A stretch of 64,000 nt of DNA. Origin: Diphasiastrum complanatum (Eukaryota; Streptophyta; Lycopodiopsida; Lycopodiales; Lycopodiaceae). A program made the translations under genes and the position numbers. The first letter of the stretch is position 1, and the number at the start of each line of letters is the position of its first letter. Positions 1 through 11,039 of the stretch are shown piece after piece. Location of the stretch: the NCBI GenBank assembly GCA_029204225.1, contig CM055097.1, positions 3,566,620 through 3,630,619 of the forward strand, read 5' to 3'. The notes below the pieces were generated by a model. It saw only the letters and a list, made by a program, of their open reading frames with translations, was not told the origin of the DNA and ran no database searches.

Positions 1-279
1 GAGATGTATTGCATGTTGGAAGCTGCCTCTCTTTGTATTTATAAGGATCCTCACTTGCGTCCAAGGATGTCCCAGGTTAGATCTAAGCTTTCTTGTTAAC
101 TAGTTGTTTATCTTCCACTAAGCATTTCTGTTGTCCTACTAGGTTCTTTGGCACTAGATGGTTTTTATAAGGGATTCTTTAAACTGCAGATGCTGCGTAT
201 ATTGGAAAGAGATGCCTTATTCGAAAGAAGGGATTTTCCTATAACATCTCGACAGCACTTAATGCCAAATGGTGATTAA
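1..279 (+). CDS. C-terminal end of a receptor-like protein kinase (partial, two exons)
   Basis: Bases 1-75 read open in frame 1 and give a kinase C-lobe sequence ending in DPHLRPRMSQ, the subdomain XI signature with its invariant Arg (RPxM). A GT splice donor follows at 76-77 and an acceptor (ctgcag) ends at 189. The next exon, 190-279, starts MLRILERD and stops with TAA at 277-279. The joined reading matches the end of plant receptor-like cytoplasmic or PERK-type kinases, where MSQ(V/M)LRILEGD is usual. The N-terminal and catalytic parts lie outside the window, so activity cannot be judged. The intron is short (114 bp) and AT-rich, as expected for a plant. It is the only non-mobile gene at the left end and reads away from the window edge. 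The exact subfamily is inference. Confidence 0.8.
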
Positions 280-1917
280 GTCTAGCTACAATGGCAGTAA
301 AATCTCTACTCAGCTGGATGGAAAACGGTGAGGTCTCTAGGTGGGGGGAGTTGATGTCTGCTTGCTTTTGAGAGGCTGCGTGTCAGAAACACACACAATA
401 AGAATCTCATGAAGACTATATCTGACTTCTACAGTACAACCAGGACATCATCTTGTGAGATGGAACGATCAGTTCAAACTTCATGCACATTGCCACAGAA
501 GGGGATATTTGTCAGCAACTGAAGCACTCATGAAGCTAACTAATTCCTGCTAGAGAAAGGTTTTTGGGGCTTCTTTCTTCAGTGAAAAGAGTACGACAGG
601 GAGCTGTTCTGTATCATACTGAGCCTAGCTGGAAGATTCTCCAGCATTCATCATGTGCAGAAACTCCAAATCATACAAGCAACTGTGACCACTGTGCTAT
701 CACCTATTGAGTCTAAAATTCTTGTCCTATTTTGATATCATAACTAGCACATTTGGTCTAGATGCTAGTGTAAGCTATTGTTCTATGCATAGATGATAGA
801 ACTTAACCAAAAGTTGTGAATCTTACTGATACATTAGATTCACAACAGAACTTGATTCGAGGGAGAATCAAGAACAAAAGATTAGTTAGTTTGAAGACAT
901 GGAGCTGCATATTAAGTACCTTGAAAGGCCACCAATTAATCCTGTGACTGGCACTAGGCCTCTTAAAGTCAGAGAGCCTCATGATCTGCATGTTCATAAT
1001 TTGAAGTGAAAAATGAAGATTAATCCTTCGGCAAATGTGCTCCCATTTACTGTGATGGTTGATTCTGCACAATGTTCGCAAAAATTCTCTTTAAAAAACA
1101 ACATGATCAATGAGTACATATACTTTGTTATCAGTGGCTGACTTTCTATAGAGGCAAGAAGACAACTTGTGAGAGAATACCTGGACTCACCTTATTTCAA
1201 AACCATAGAGTGTAAAATGTATGCTAGTTTGATGGAGGAGGCCAAATTGCTTGCATGGGACCATGATAACGATAATGATTATTGTCCTAGAATGTCTTTT
1301 GTACAAAAGATTTGATTTTTTCATGATTAATATTTCGATTTTTTGAAGACACACGACCGCGTCAGCCTTGAGTTGAGAATTCAGTGTAACTATTGATCTC
1401 ACAGAAATACAATTTTCACAAAATTTTAAGGTATGCTACCTAGTTTCAAAATACTAAAAATTCAGCCATTAAAGAGTATCAAAGTTCTATATCCTAAACC
1501 TATCAGAAATGATAAAAGAATTATTCGGGAATCATTAAATGTTATGCGTCAAAAATGCTAATTGCTTTACCTGGCCATCCTCACGGGTTCTCTCATGGCA
1601 AGTAGGTTGTCGAATAGCTCCCGCTCTAGAAAATTGTTGACCATGTAGTCAGTCGTCGTCAAGTAGGCATGAGGAACGGAGGCAAAAAGTGAGGAAGTAA
1701 AGAAGCACTAAATCCTATGCTCCCTAGATTGTGTGAGTGATAATGAGGCATAGGATTTATTATATAGTGGTTGACTCAAAATTCTATAAGATTTAATATA
1801 TAAACATTTCAAATCCATTTAGTGAATTTAATATCTTTTGAGGTCCATGATTGAGGCTATGAAAGGGCTTATAATTTCCAATTTAGAGACCTTTGTTTGT
1901 TTTTTTATTTTCTATAC
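280..1917. other. Spacer without a recognisable gene
   Basis: Holds the 3' flank of the kinase gene, then AT-rich sequence. Short ORFs on both strands show no family motif. A plus-strand stretch near 898-1010 reads open for about 36 codons but is not recognisable. No LTR termini were seen. Confidence 0.5.
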
Positions 1918-2220
1918 GCCGGTCGAGATCCAACAAGTTGCTCCGGTCGAGATCCATCAGGACGCTTCGGTCGAGATCCAACAGGACGCTCCAGTCGAGA
2001 TTTGACAGAAACGCTCCGGTTGAGATTTGACATAAACGCTTCGGTCAAGATTTGACAGAAACGCTCCGGTTGAGATTCAACAGAACGCTCCAGTTGAGAT
2101 CTGATAGAAACCCATCGGTTGAGATCTGACAGAGACTCATCGGTTGAGATCTGACAGAAACCCATCGGTTGAGATCTGACAGAGGCTCATCGGTTGAGAT
2201 CTGACAGAAACCCATCGGCC
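1918..2220. repeat. Minisatellite, about 12 units of 24-25 bp
   Basis: Tandem units of the form cggttgagatctgacagaaa plus 4-5 bases. The units near 2100-2215 are almost identical; those near 1918-2000 are more diverged (ggtcgagatccaacaggacg). Unit length alternates between 24 and 25 bp, so no reading frame persists and the open frames across it are not genes. It abuts the point where the neighbouring copia protease reading breaks off. A shorter decayed array of the same unit is at 6748-6848. Confidence 0.85.
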
Positions 2221-3466
2221 CCTTGATTGTAGCATTCAACCTGTACAATTTTGTATTGGGCTCCCTTACTCCATCCGCAATAACTTTGAACTTTTGGCTC
2301 ACAACCTTCATAAAGCAACGATCATGGGCGAATTCTACTTTCAACTTTTGATTAGTAATGACTCCAACAGAAAGTAGATTTTTCTTCAAACCTGGTACGT
2401 AAAGTACCTCCCTGATCATCCTACTTTTGCCATCAAGTAGTTGGATTGAAACAGTGCCTATCCCCTTGATCTTGCATACCTCACCATTTGCTTGTGAAAC
2501 GGACGTTCCATTATCCAACACTTTCAAGATACTGAACCAATTCTTGTTATCTGTCATGTGTCTTGTGGCTCCCGAGTCAATATACCACGCTTGATCATCT
2601 TGATTAGATGACAATGCAGATATGAAGATGCTAGAGTCTTCAATCTCACCCTCATCGACAAGGTTACTTGCTTGCTTTGGTTTTCCCTTGCCTTGTTCCG
2701 CCAGGAATTTGCGACATTCACTCTTTCAATGGCCCTTTTTACCACAATGGAAGCACTTGTCTTTCTTCTTGGTCTTACTGGAAGATCCTTCATCCTCCTG
2801 AGACTTGGCAAATTGTTGCTTAGACTTCTTCTTGCCATTGCCCTTGACTTGTTTTTGGCGTGTCGCAAGTGCCTGATCGTCAGTATTTTGACGTCTAGCT
2901 TTCACCATTTCTCGTCGTTGCTCTTCCTGCATCAAGATTCCTGTGAGCTCGTCAAAGATTGCTGATCTTTCTCTTGCTAATCTGATAGGGTTTTGCAATG
3001 CCACACAATGCATTGTGCACCAGCTCCACATCACGTATGCGCTCACCAATAGAATGCAGTTCATCCCTCATTGTCTTGATTCTGGTCATGTACGTCTGAA
3101 TGTGCTCTCCTTGTTCCATGCGGGCACTATTCAGCTTTGACTTCAAAAGCATGATTCTTGATGGATTTGACATCTCAAACTGCTCCTTTAGCACATCCAT
3201 GTCTGTCTGGGTGTAACAACAGTACAAATGTGGGTAATGATGTGATCCTTCACTGACAAGTTAATGAAGGTTAAAGCTTTCCTCATCTTTTTGTCGAATA
3301 TTTTGATATCCGCTTCATTTGGCGGCCTTCTCTCATCACCTGTGACGACTTCCGACACATCTTTCTCCATCAGTATGTTTTTCATTTTGAATTTCCACAC
3401 TGCATAGTTGGAAATCCCGTCCAATTTGTTACTTTCACTCAAAATGGACTCTTCCATGTTTGCCAT
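2219..3466 (-). pseudogene. Ty1/copia gag and protease fragment
   Basis: Read leftward from an ATG at 3466. The first 92 codons start MANMEESILSE and resemble the copia Gag N-terminus (UBN2/retrotran_gag type). After frame shifts near 3190 and 2950 the reading continues with a lysine-rich stretch and a zinc knuckle, CFHCGKKGH followed by a stop where Trp would stand, then SEC (C-x2-C-x4-H-x4-C). The aspartic protease follows with the active-site motif WYIDSGATRHMT near 2585. The reading collapses into the minisatellite at about 2219, so integrase and RT are missing. Gag would form the particle and protease would cut the polyprotein; with these breaks neither is likely to be made whole. Confidence 0.85.
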
Positions 3467-3479
3467 CGCAAAACTGCTT

Positions 3480-5040
3480 GAAACTTCTGCCGTAGGCTAA
3501 AAACAGTATGTCGAGGCCAATAGTGATGTCAGAAGTTGAAAATAATGACCTTTACTTTTTTCCCTTACCAGACCACTCGTCGGATTTCCACCAATTTGAA
3601 AGCCAAATCGGCGTCGCCTTCCGAAATGCACTCAGTCGTCAACTCCCAACTACGTGCCCAGTGGAATGGTGAAGTCACTTCTGGCGCACTCCAAACACTT
3701 TCTCCACTGCAATCTCTCTATTTTGTTGTACCGTACTTGCAGGTACAGTCCGGGTGCCCTTCGTTTGGAGGTTATAGCCTTTCGTTTGGGTCAAAACGGG
3801 CAAAGGACCCAAAAATAAGGATTTTCTTTGTTTTTGAACTGTTTCTTCACCTTGAAAAAACTTCACTCTTCACTTGTGAAGGGACCCAACTCCAATTTCA
3901 GTATGAAAATTTTAATGAAGTTGAAGGCCAAAATGCACTTCACTTCTTCAGGGCCCTCTTCAACAACCCTTCAGACTCCATCCAATGGTTGATTCTGATC
4001 CAACTGTGGATATCCCTTCTGGGTAGCACAATCTGAGCCGTCGATCTTGTAAGTTCTCTATCCAACGGTTTTGAGCACTTCTGTGCACCAACTGAGAGTC
4101 TTTTAGATGTTGTCCACTCCAAAACACTATGGTTTCGCCTTGGTTCCACGTGCGAATTGACACGTGACTTTCCTGCTCGCGGCCACCTATTATGTCTCCT
4201 CCCAACTATGGCTTCCCTCACGAATCCTTGACCATCTCTCTCTCTCTGGGTCGCGGCTGTCTACGGCCTCCTCTGGTCTGACTCGCACTGCTAGGGCGCC
4301 CTCCTCTGTGTTTTTACAGCTTGAAAAATAGTTCAGAATAGAGAGAAAACTTTGCTTTTCTGCTTTCAAACCCTAAGCCAGGGTTTTTCTCACCACTTTG
4401 ATCTTGACTTGCTTTTCACAGCTCTTTGGCTAGCCAAATCAACTACTTTGAGGTCGCCCTACCACTGGAAAGCTGATGCTTCAATCCGTTTGTCAAACGA
4501 TGTCCGATTGAATGCACATTGACTGTAAACACCAAATAGGCTGCTTCAGAATTTCAAAATTCCGTTTGCTGAGGTTCTGATTCAACCGACAACCCTTGTA
4601 TCTGAATACTCACACAGTCTCAAGCTCACCAAGCTTCTGTGTGCTAAACTCTTTGCACCAATGTTTCTCCTTCCGTCTTCAACCCGCCATAAACCCCGAA
4701 CTCTCAGAAGACAGTTCTCCCGAAGCTCTCTTCAACGGTGATGTTGTACTGTGTACACTCCCTATACGGCTCAATACCAACTTAGAATTTGCTTCGAATA
4801 AGAACACAGATCATGCTACATAGTAGCACAGACATAAAACACTCTCCATAGCAAGCTCACATAGCAACTGTATTTCACAAAGTGAAATTACACTGTCCAT
4901 ATAGTTGTTCACTCAGGCAACCCATGCATGACCCAGGTTGTCGTTGGCGGGACGCGTGTCCCGTCGACTTGCCTCGTGGCGAGGCCAACTGATTCCTATC
5001 AACTAATAGGACCCACAGTACAGTAGCACAATGATTCTAC
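3480..5040 (-). repeat. Probable 5' LTR and leader of the preceding copia fragment
   Basis: Non-coding sequence between the copia gag start (3466) and the point where the gypsy RT reading ends (about 5,000-5,045). Its position, the lack of convincing ORFs and the abrupt switch to gypsy RT suggest a copia LTR inserted in the gypsy element. I could not find a second copy of this LTR or a clear primer-binding site, so the call rests on position only. Confidence 0.35.
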
Positions 5041-5982
5041 TTTAATTCTAACTATTTCAACTATAACCTTGATTTTTGAAGGATCGGTAGAAATATCGTC
5101 CTTGGAAATTATATGTCCGAGTATGACCCCATGGGTGACCCAGATTTGACACTTATTAGGGTTTAACAAAATTCCAAATCTACGGCAGCGAATGAAGATT
5201 TTCTCCAGTGCATCAAGGTGCATACAGCTAAGGACTGTACACTCAAGATCGTCAAGATAAATCTCGACAATCCGATGTAACAGATCTTGGAAGGCCAGTT
5301 GCATGACCCTCTGAAACATTAAAGGGGCGTTGCATAAGCCAAAAGACATGACATTATAAGCATAAACCCTGTTCTATGTGGCAAAGGCCATTTTATGTTT
5401 ATCTTCAGGGGCTATTTGAACAAGGAAATAACCGCTGAATCCATCCAAGAAGCTGAAAGCTTCAGCTCCTGCCATTTCCTCTAAGATTTGGGTTGTTAAA
5501 GGCAAGGGAAAATGGTCTTTCTTCATAACCGCATTAAGGTTCTTGAGATCGACACAGATACGAAGTTTGCCGTTTTTCTTGGGTACAACCACAATGGGTG
5601 ATACCCAATCAGTATGTTGGACTTCATAAATGAAGCCAACATCTAGCAATTTCTTAATATCTTCAACAATTCTCTCGCAATAGATGGGGTTACTTCTGTA
5701 AGGTTTAGCCCTAACAGGCTTTGCGTTGTATTCTAACGGAATCGTATGGACCACTACTTCAGGCGGGATTCCTTTCATTTCTGTATAGTTCCATGCAAAT
5801 ACATCCCTGTATTTGCAAAGTAAAGTTTCCAGATCAGAAAGTTGGTCGGACGAAAGGTGTGCACCAACATGAACTATGCGTTCCATCTCCTCGTCAGGAT
5901 TTTTAAGGTTTAACGACATCGTTTTAGCTGGTCCTTCAAAGGAGTTGGAAGTTGGTGTAGGTTCTTGGTGTGGCTGCGACAA
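5040..5982 (-). pseudogene. Ty3/gypsy reverse transcriptase fragment
   Basis: From 5982 leftward, 202 codons run through the RT N-terminal block: PVRAKPYRSNP, then VVVPKKNGKLRICVDLKNLN and the catalytic block with SFLDGFSGYFLVQI. A stop lies near 5374. The same frame resumes with MSFGLCNAPLMFQRVMQ and the catalytic YLDDLE (YxDD box) near 5270. The reading continues through LGHIISKDDISTDPSKI and ends near 5040, just before the thumb. RNase H and integrase are missing. Sequence order is Ty3/gypsy (chromovirus or Tat-like). Gag and the LTR lie upstream on the same strand. It reads as an inactivated copy cut by the copia element to its left. Confidence 0.9.
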
Positions 5983-7104
5983 CTGGATAACGACATCATC
6001 CAGTGTGAAATCTTTAAATTTTCATGGGAGATCAAAAGATGGTTCCAAAAAGTTTTCTGAAATTTTGCGAATCATCTTTGTTGAGTCACTACCGGCCGTG
6101 GAATCTTGGTCTGCAATAGTGTAACCATCTTGGATGGCTAGTTGTGCTGGATTTTCCGGTGGTGTGGAATACTCATCCCATTTGCACGAGCATGAGTTGT
6201 CGGTTGGATATTGTTGAGAACTAACAGATGGAAGTGTCGTATCGTGATGATATGAGTGATCGTAGCAGTTTTCTACAAGATGTGTTTGTGCAGATTCTCA
6301 AGGGTGTCTATGTTTTTGTGCTCCTAGATCATGTTGTTCCCTTGGAGGTGGTCCTAAGAGCGCCAGCTGTGGTTGAGGTTTATGTCTAGATGGTCTGGGC
6401 AACTCTTGTATATGGACTTGGTTGTTTTGTGATTGATAGTGCTGATGTTGATTTTGTGAAACAAACTGGTGTCTAGGGGTCGATAATGTCCCCATGACTG
6501 GTTGTGAGGCAGGTTCCTTGGATTATAATAGCAATAGAGGGATGTATGACCCATAAAGTCGCAGATGTCACATTTGATCAAGGAAGTATCTGGGATCGAT
6601 TGGTATGAAGGGCACTCATTGCCAGTGTGTGCACCTCGATAGTGAGGGCACCATGTGTTCTCTCATCTATGGTGGATTTGGCCAGTGGGTAACTGACCTG
6701 GCATCGAACTCTGGATAGACTTAAGAGTGTTTTGAAACTCTTTCGTGAGGTTGAGATTTCAGTAGAGGCTCCGGTTGAGATTTTAGCAGAAAGGCTTGGG
6801 TGAGATCTGATCGATGAGCATTAGTTGAGATTTAACTCAGGACTTGCTGGATATTGCGAGTAGTGATTCGGTCGAGAGTGAGTGCGTAGTTTCAATAGGT
6901 GAATGAAACAAGGTTTCGTCCGGTCCAGAGGAGAGTCGTGGAGCTCGGCTAGGGAAGGAACTTGAAGCCTCGATTGAGATCGAAACTGTACGTCGGTCGA
7001 GACCAAAATGACGAGCTCGATAAGGATGCATGTGTGAGACTTCAGAGCGATGGTTTGACAGCACAGATCAGAAAGATGTGGCTTGGATAAGTGTCTGTGT
7101 AGCT
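5983..7104 (-). pseudogene. Ty3/gypsy gag region with one zinc knuckle
   Basis: Leader and gag part of the gypsy element whose RT is at 5040-5982. The clearest coding signal is a zinc knuckle, CDICDFMGHTSLYC (C-x2-C-x4-H-x4-C), at 6531-6572. It is followed by a Gln/His/Pro-rich stretch, as in many Gag C-termini. The upstream part is broken and contains minisatellite-like units (6748-6848). The protease could not be identified. Confidence 0.55.
6748..6848. repeat. Decayed minisatellite, about 4 units of 24-26 bp
   Basis: Units aggttgagatttcagtagag, cggttgagattttagcagaa, gggtgagatctgatcgatga and agttgagatttaactcagga follow each other at 24-26 bp spacing. They match the 1918-2220 array in core (gttgagat) and unit length. 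Confidence 0.6.
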
Positions 7105-7106
7105 GT

Positions 7107-7119
7107 GGAAATGGCGCCA
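7107..7119 (-). promoter_or_regulatory. Primer-binding site of the gypsy element (tRNA-Asp type)
   Basis: The minus strand reads TGGCGCCATTTCC directly after TGAACATT. Many plant Tat/Athila gypsy elements carry TGGCGCCGTTGCCGGGG here, complementary to tRNA-Asp. The LTR would end at the CA 2 bases upstream. Confidence 0.55.
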
Positions 7120-7293
7120 AATGTTCATAGATTTCAGTTGAATCTGTGAAGACGATTATTTTTTGTTCTCCTTCTTTGTCACTTCTATTTTGGTTACAGA
7201 TCTTTACGGATAAATCTTCTTGTTAGAACGGTTTCTAGGTAGAAGTGTTTCTCAGATTACAATGTGTATTCCCAGCCTATCAGTGGGGAGAAA
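7120..7293 (-). repeat. Truncated 5' LTR of the gypsy element
   Basis: Non-coding segment between the gypsy primer-binding site and the left end of copia element A1. Only the U5-side end of the LTR is left; A1 starts at 7294. Confidence 0.45.
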
Positions 7294-8284
7294 TGAAGAA
7301 ACAAAACGTTTCTGTTTACAAAGCCCTCGACCTGACGAAGATGTTTGCGAACATGAAAATCAGGACGAAACACAAAAAGTTTTGCGAACACGAAAGTCAA
7401 AGGAGACGATCACGAACGATTCGCGAACACAAAAGATTTACGAATGATAAAACCAACGGTGGAACCGGAACCAACGACGGAAACGAAACCAACGACGTGA
7501 CACGAAAAATGTCGTGAAATCTGTTTTGCCCTCACGCTCCAAAGAGTACCAACAAAGATCACGCAAGTACCCAGAAGTACAAAAATCTGATCTGATGGCA
7601 TGACGTCAGCAGATACTTCCTAGGTCGTGGCTAACCTGCCACTCTTGTAATTCCCTGATTAGTTGTAGATGCTTAATCACTCTAATCTTAGATCTACATA
7701 GAGCGACTATACTTACTGGATTATACTTGATGTATAGATCATCAGAGAGCACACATACAGAGTGATGTCGAAGTCTGATGCTAATAAGCAATCAAGACGA
7801 AATACAGACAAAAAATTCGCCTGCGTGCGAGACGAGCTCTGTGATCAGGATCCATAGCGATCCGAAGTCCGCTAGTAAGCGAGACATACATCCGTGAGAG
7901 AAGCGTCTCTCTCACGCCAACGCACTACGTGGATTTGCATGCAGTGCTTGGAGAATCAAAGAAGGAAAATCAATAGACGATATTGTAGCCTTTGCACACA
8001 TGTCAATTTTCTCATTGTGTCTGATCTCGAATGCAAATGCTTCTGCTGTTATTTCGCGTGTCCAAGTTCTCTTGTTCATTTTAATTCTGCACCTTGGTTG
8101 AAACTATGTGGAATGCTGCATTCATTTTATAAACGTAGATTAGCAGTGCCTGACTACATTCTGGAGGACTGTAGGAGTGATTCAGTTGTGTCCAACGAAC
8201 GCATCTGTACTCTATCCGAATCTCAAGAGGGAATCGTGGTTTCTTCACCAAAGCTTTGCGAATTATTCTTTTCATTCCCCTTCA
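7294..8284 (+). repeat. 5' LTR of A1
   Basis: Starts TGAAG and ends TTCA one base before the primer-binding site. It matches the 3' LTR at 12621-13573 and, inverted, the LTRs at 27207-28244, 30812-31675 and 35510-36551. It contains repeated cgaacac/cgaaag words including TTCGCGAA, and a hairpin at 7894-7915 (GTGAGAGA, 6-base loop, TCTCTCAC). Confidence 0.9.
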
Positions 8285-8285
8285 A

Positions 8286-8297
8286 TGGTATCAGAGC
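8286..8297 (+). promoter_or_regulatory. Primer-binding site (tRNA-iMet) of A1
   Basis: TGGTATCAGAGC, complementary to the 3' end of plant initiator tRNA-Met, directly after the 5' LTR. Confidence 0.9.
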
Positions 8298-8400
8298 AGG
8301 TTATCCTGTCATATTCTGACATAGCCAAGAAGCTAGCAGATCCAAGAGGCCAAGCATTCAAACAAACAACCATCAACGAGGGAACAAATCTCAAGAAGCG

Positions 8401-9620
8401 ATGGCTTCAATCAGCAACATGCAGAGCAAGATCTGCACAATACTTGATTCTTCAGGATCTAACTTTCTAGCCTAGAAAGTTAAGACATCTTTGATACTCA
8501 AGGGTGAAGGATTATTCCCCTGGGTGGATGGCACAAAAGAAATGCCTAGAACAATAAGCAAGGAGCTACACGAGTGGAGGGAGAGAAACGACAAGGCAGT
8601 AGTCTTGCTATCATCTTCCATTGAAGATAGTCTCACACTTGACCTGGCTACACTCTCCAAAGCTAAGGAGATGTGGGATGCATTGCTCACCAGATTTCAG
8701 ACGAAATCAAGAAGTCAAATCATGATGCTGGAAGATTAGTTGACGAATTTGCAGTGGGATGGAAAAGACCTCACTTTTTTCGTAAGAAAGATGGAGGACC
8801 TATTTCTGTCACTACATAACTCTGGAGCAGAGAACGTTGTGTCAGCTGAGAAGCAGCTTACGTACCTGTTGAGAGCCTTACCCAGATCATTCCAGACAAA
8901 GAGGACCCTGCTTGCGAAAGATCCTACCATGAACCTCGAAAAGGCGATTGTCGAGATTCGAGAGGAAGTCGAGGCCAGAGAACATCTTGATCACAAAGAT
9001 GGTTCTGACTAGGCCCTCTACGGCAACAAAGAAAAATCCAAGAAATAGTTCAAGCCTAAGAGAGAGTCCAATCAGAGGCGAGATCATGACCAGCAAGCAT
9101 AGGGTACCGGCAAGAGCAACTGGAAGATCAAAGGGAGGTCGAAACAACAAAGTGCAGACAAGAAGACTTGTGTGAGATGGAGAAGAGACGGGCATACAAT
9201 AGATACCTGCTGGTTCAATCCCAAGATTGAGTGTATCCATTGCCACAAGAAGGGTCACGCAGCCATGGATTGCTGCCAGAACCCGAGAAACAAGTCAGCA
9301 CAGAACAGACATGAGAACAACAATAGTTCGTCCTATGTCGAGGAGCCCGAGAGCTCGAAAATGGACGAAGAAAGAATGAATAGAAATTGTTCAACTGCCT
9401 ATATCTATGAAGACGTGTGTGCAGCATCAACATCTGATGCACATGAGGTGATCCTAGATTCAGGAGCCATCTCACACTTTGTGACATCAAGACGAATCAT
9501 GTCCGATTTCAGAAGTGCAGATCCCTTGAGATTCATAGTTCTTGGAGATGAATCTAGAAATCAAGTGAACGATATTGGTTCACTATGGCTCAACACCAAT
9601 GGCAGAGACAGATGACTTGA
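8401..9620 (+). pseudogene. Copia gag and protease of A1
   Basis: Starts MASISNMQSKICTILD at 8401, the same start as in sister copy A2. Stops fall at 8473 (W to TAG), 8737 (Q to TAG), 9010 (TAG), and near 9046 and 9101. Gag ends with two zinc knuckles: CVRWRRDGHTIDTC, whose second Cys is Trp, and CIHCHKKGHAAMDC (9233-9274). The aspartic protease motif is VILDSGAISHFVT at 9450-9485. Two knuckles in a row is typical of this family (C1 has them too). Gag would package RNA; protease would mature the polyprotein. Confidence 0.9.
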
Positions 9621-10960
9621 AGACGTTGTGTTCGTGCCTACTCTTCAACAAGACTTGCTATCTGTAGCAAGAATAGCAGATGCGGGATGCGTGTGACGTT
9701 TTCTGACGAAGCATGCAATGTGATTGATGCCAATACCAGTACTCTCATCACCCAAGGTAGAAAAAAAGAGAACCTATATCATTTGAAGGTATGCCTACCT
9801 GCAGATCAGATGCATCAGACTCATGACGACTCACCAGACACTATGTGGCACAGGAGACTCTGCCACATGAACTCAATGGCACTTTACTAGGCAAGCCATC
9901 ATGGAGCGATAACAGGGGTCAGCATATCGAATGCACTAGTTCAACTACCTATGATGCATGTTTGAGAGGCAAGATGTCGCGCACTCCATTCATTAAAGAC
10001 TCCTATAGAACGACAAAGATTCTGGAGCTAGTGCATTCTTACATCTGCGGACCATTCAACGTGATCTCAGTAGGAGGTTCAAAGTATTATATAACCTTCA
10101 TTGATTATTATAGCAAATTTGCCAGAGTGTATTTCATTCAGAATAAATCTGAAGCACTTGATAAATTCACGAAATATGTGAATTGGACTGAGAGATGTAC
10201 ATGCAGCAAAGTGAAGCAGATCAAAACAGATCAAGGTGGCGAATACATCTCGAATCGCTTCACTGACTTCTGCAATGATCGTGGCATCATTCACAGAAGG
10301 AATGCAGCCTACACACCGGAACACAATGGTGTTGTTGAGCAAAAGAACAGGATCCTGATGGAAGCAGCCAGATGCATGATGGCCTATTCGAAAGCTCCAA
10401 GGGCACTGTGGGTTGAAGCAGTAGCTACAGCCGCATACATCTAGAACAGAATAGGCAAGTCTGGTGTCCCACATACGACACCACATGAGCTATGGTGGGG
10501 TAGAAAGCCCAACTTGTGTCACATCATAATATTTGGTTGTGCAGCATATGCACATATTCCTGATAAGCTTCAAAAGAAGCTTGATGAGAAAGCCAAGCAG
10601 AGATTTCTGGTAGGTTATGACAACAATTTGTCATACTACAGAGTCTACATGCCAGACACGAACACTGTGAAAACAGTGAGAGATGTCAGATTCAATGAGA
10701 GCAAGACAATGGCCAATGATGATCCTGTCAGCTACAAAGTTTTGGAGAGACAGTACTATGATCTGCCGCCAATGACAGAGGGAGCAAAAGACGAACACAA
10801 AAACGAAAATTTTTGAGTCATCTCCCATTCGAGCGATGAATCTCACGAAGAAAGATTCGCGAGGCAATCTGCCGTTGCAGTTCCTATAAACGAAGGTGGT
10901 TCTAGACCGAGCAGAGTAGACAAAGGCAAAGGTATAGCTGTTCAAGGAGGATCTCCTAGA
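9620..10960 (+). pseudogene. Copia integrase of A1, first catalytic Asp changed
   Basis: The HHCC zinc-binding part is seen at MWHRRLCHMNSM (9843-9880) and CLRGKMSRTPF. The core continues LVHSYICGPF, where the family has HSDICGPF: the first Asp of the DDE triad is Tyr (codon 10040-10042). The second Asp is intact (IKTDQGGEY, about 10221) and the Glu is in NGVVEQKNR. The GKGVPHTTPHELWW-like GAG/C-terminal region and the VGY motif follow to about 10815. A stop in place of Gln lies at 10442. The chain would join element DNA to the genome; the Asp change alone would abolish catalysis. Confidence 0.88.
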
Positions 10961-11039
10961 AGGTCGAGAAGACCACGAAGAGCGCCAACAAGATATGTGC
11001 CAGGCAGCTCAGCTTCCACATCAGAAGAGTTTTGCGGAT

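Noticed and set aside
803-1081. Minus-strand ORF of 92 codons
   Set aside because: No motif, no promoter and ordinary spacer composition.
1905-2165. Open frame of 86 codons with Ser/Arg-rich repeats
   Set aside because: It is produced by the minisatellite; units of 24 and 25 bp shift frame and the protein has no independent start or motif.
1918-2220. Repeat array resembling a CRISPR
   Set aside because: Units are contiguous without unique spacers of constant length, and the genome is a plant nucleus.
2672-2965. Plus-strand hydrophobic ORF of 97 codons
   Set aside because: Shadow of the minus-strand Gag zinc-knuckle region.
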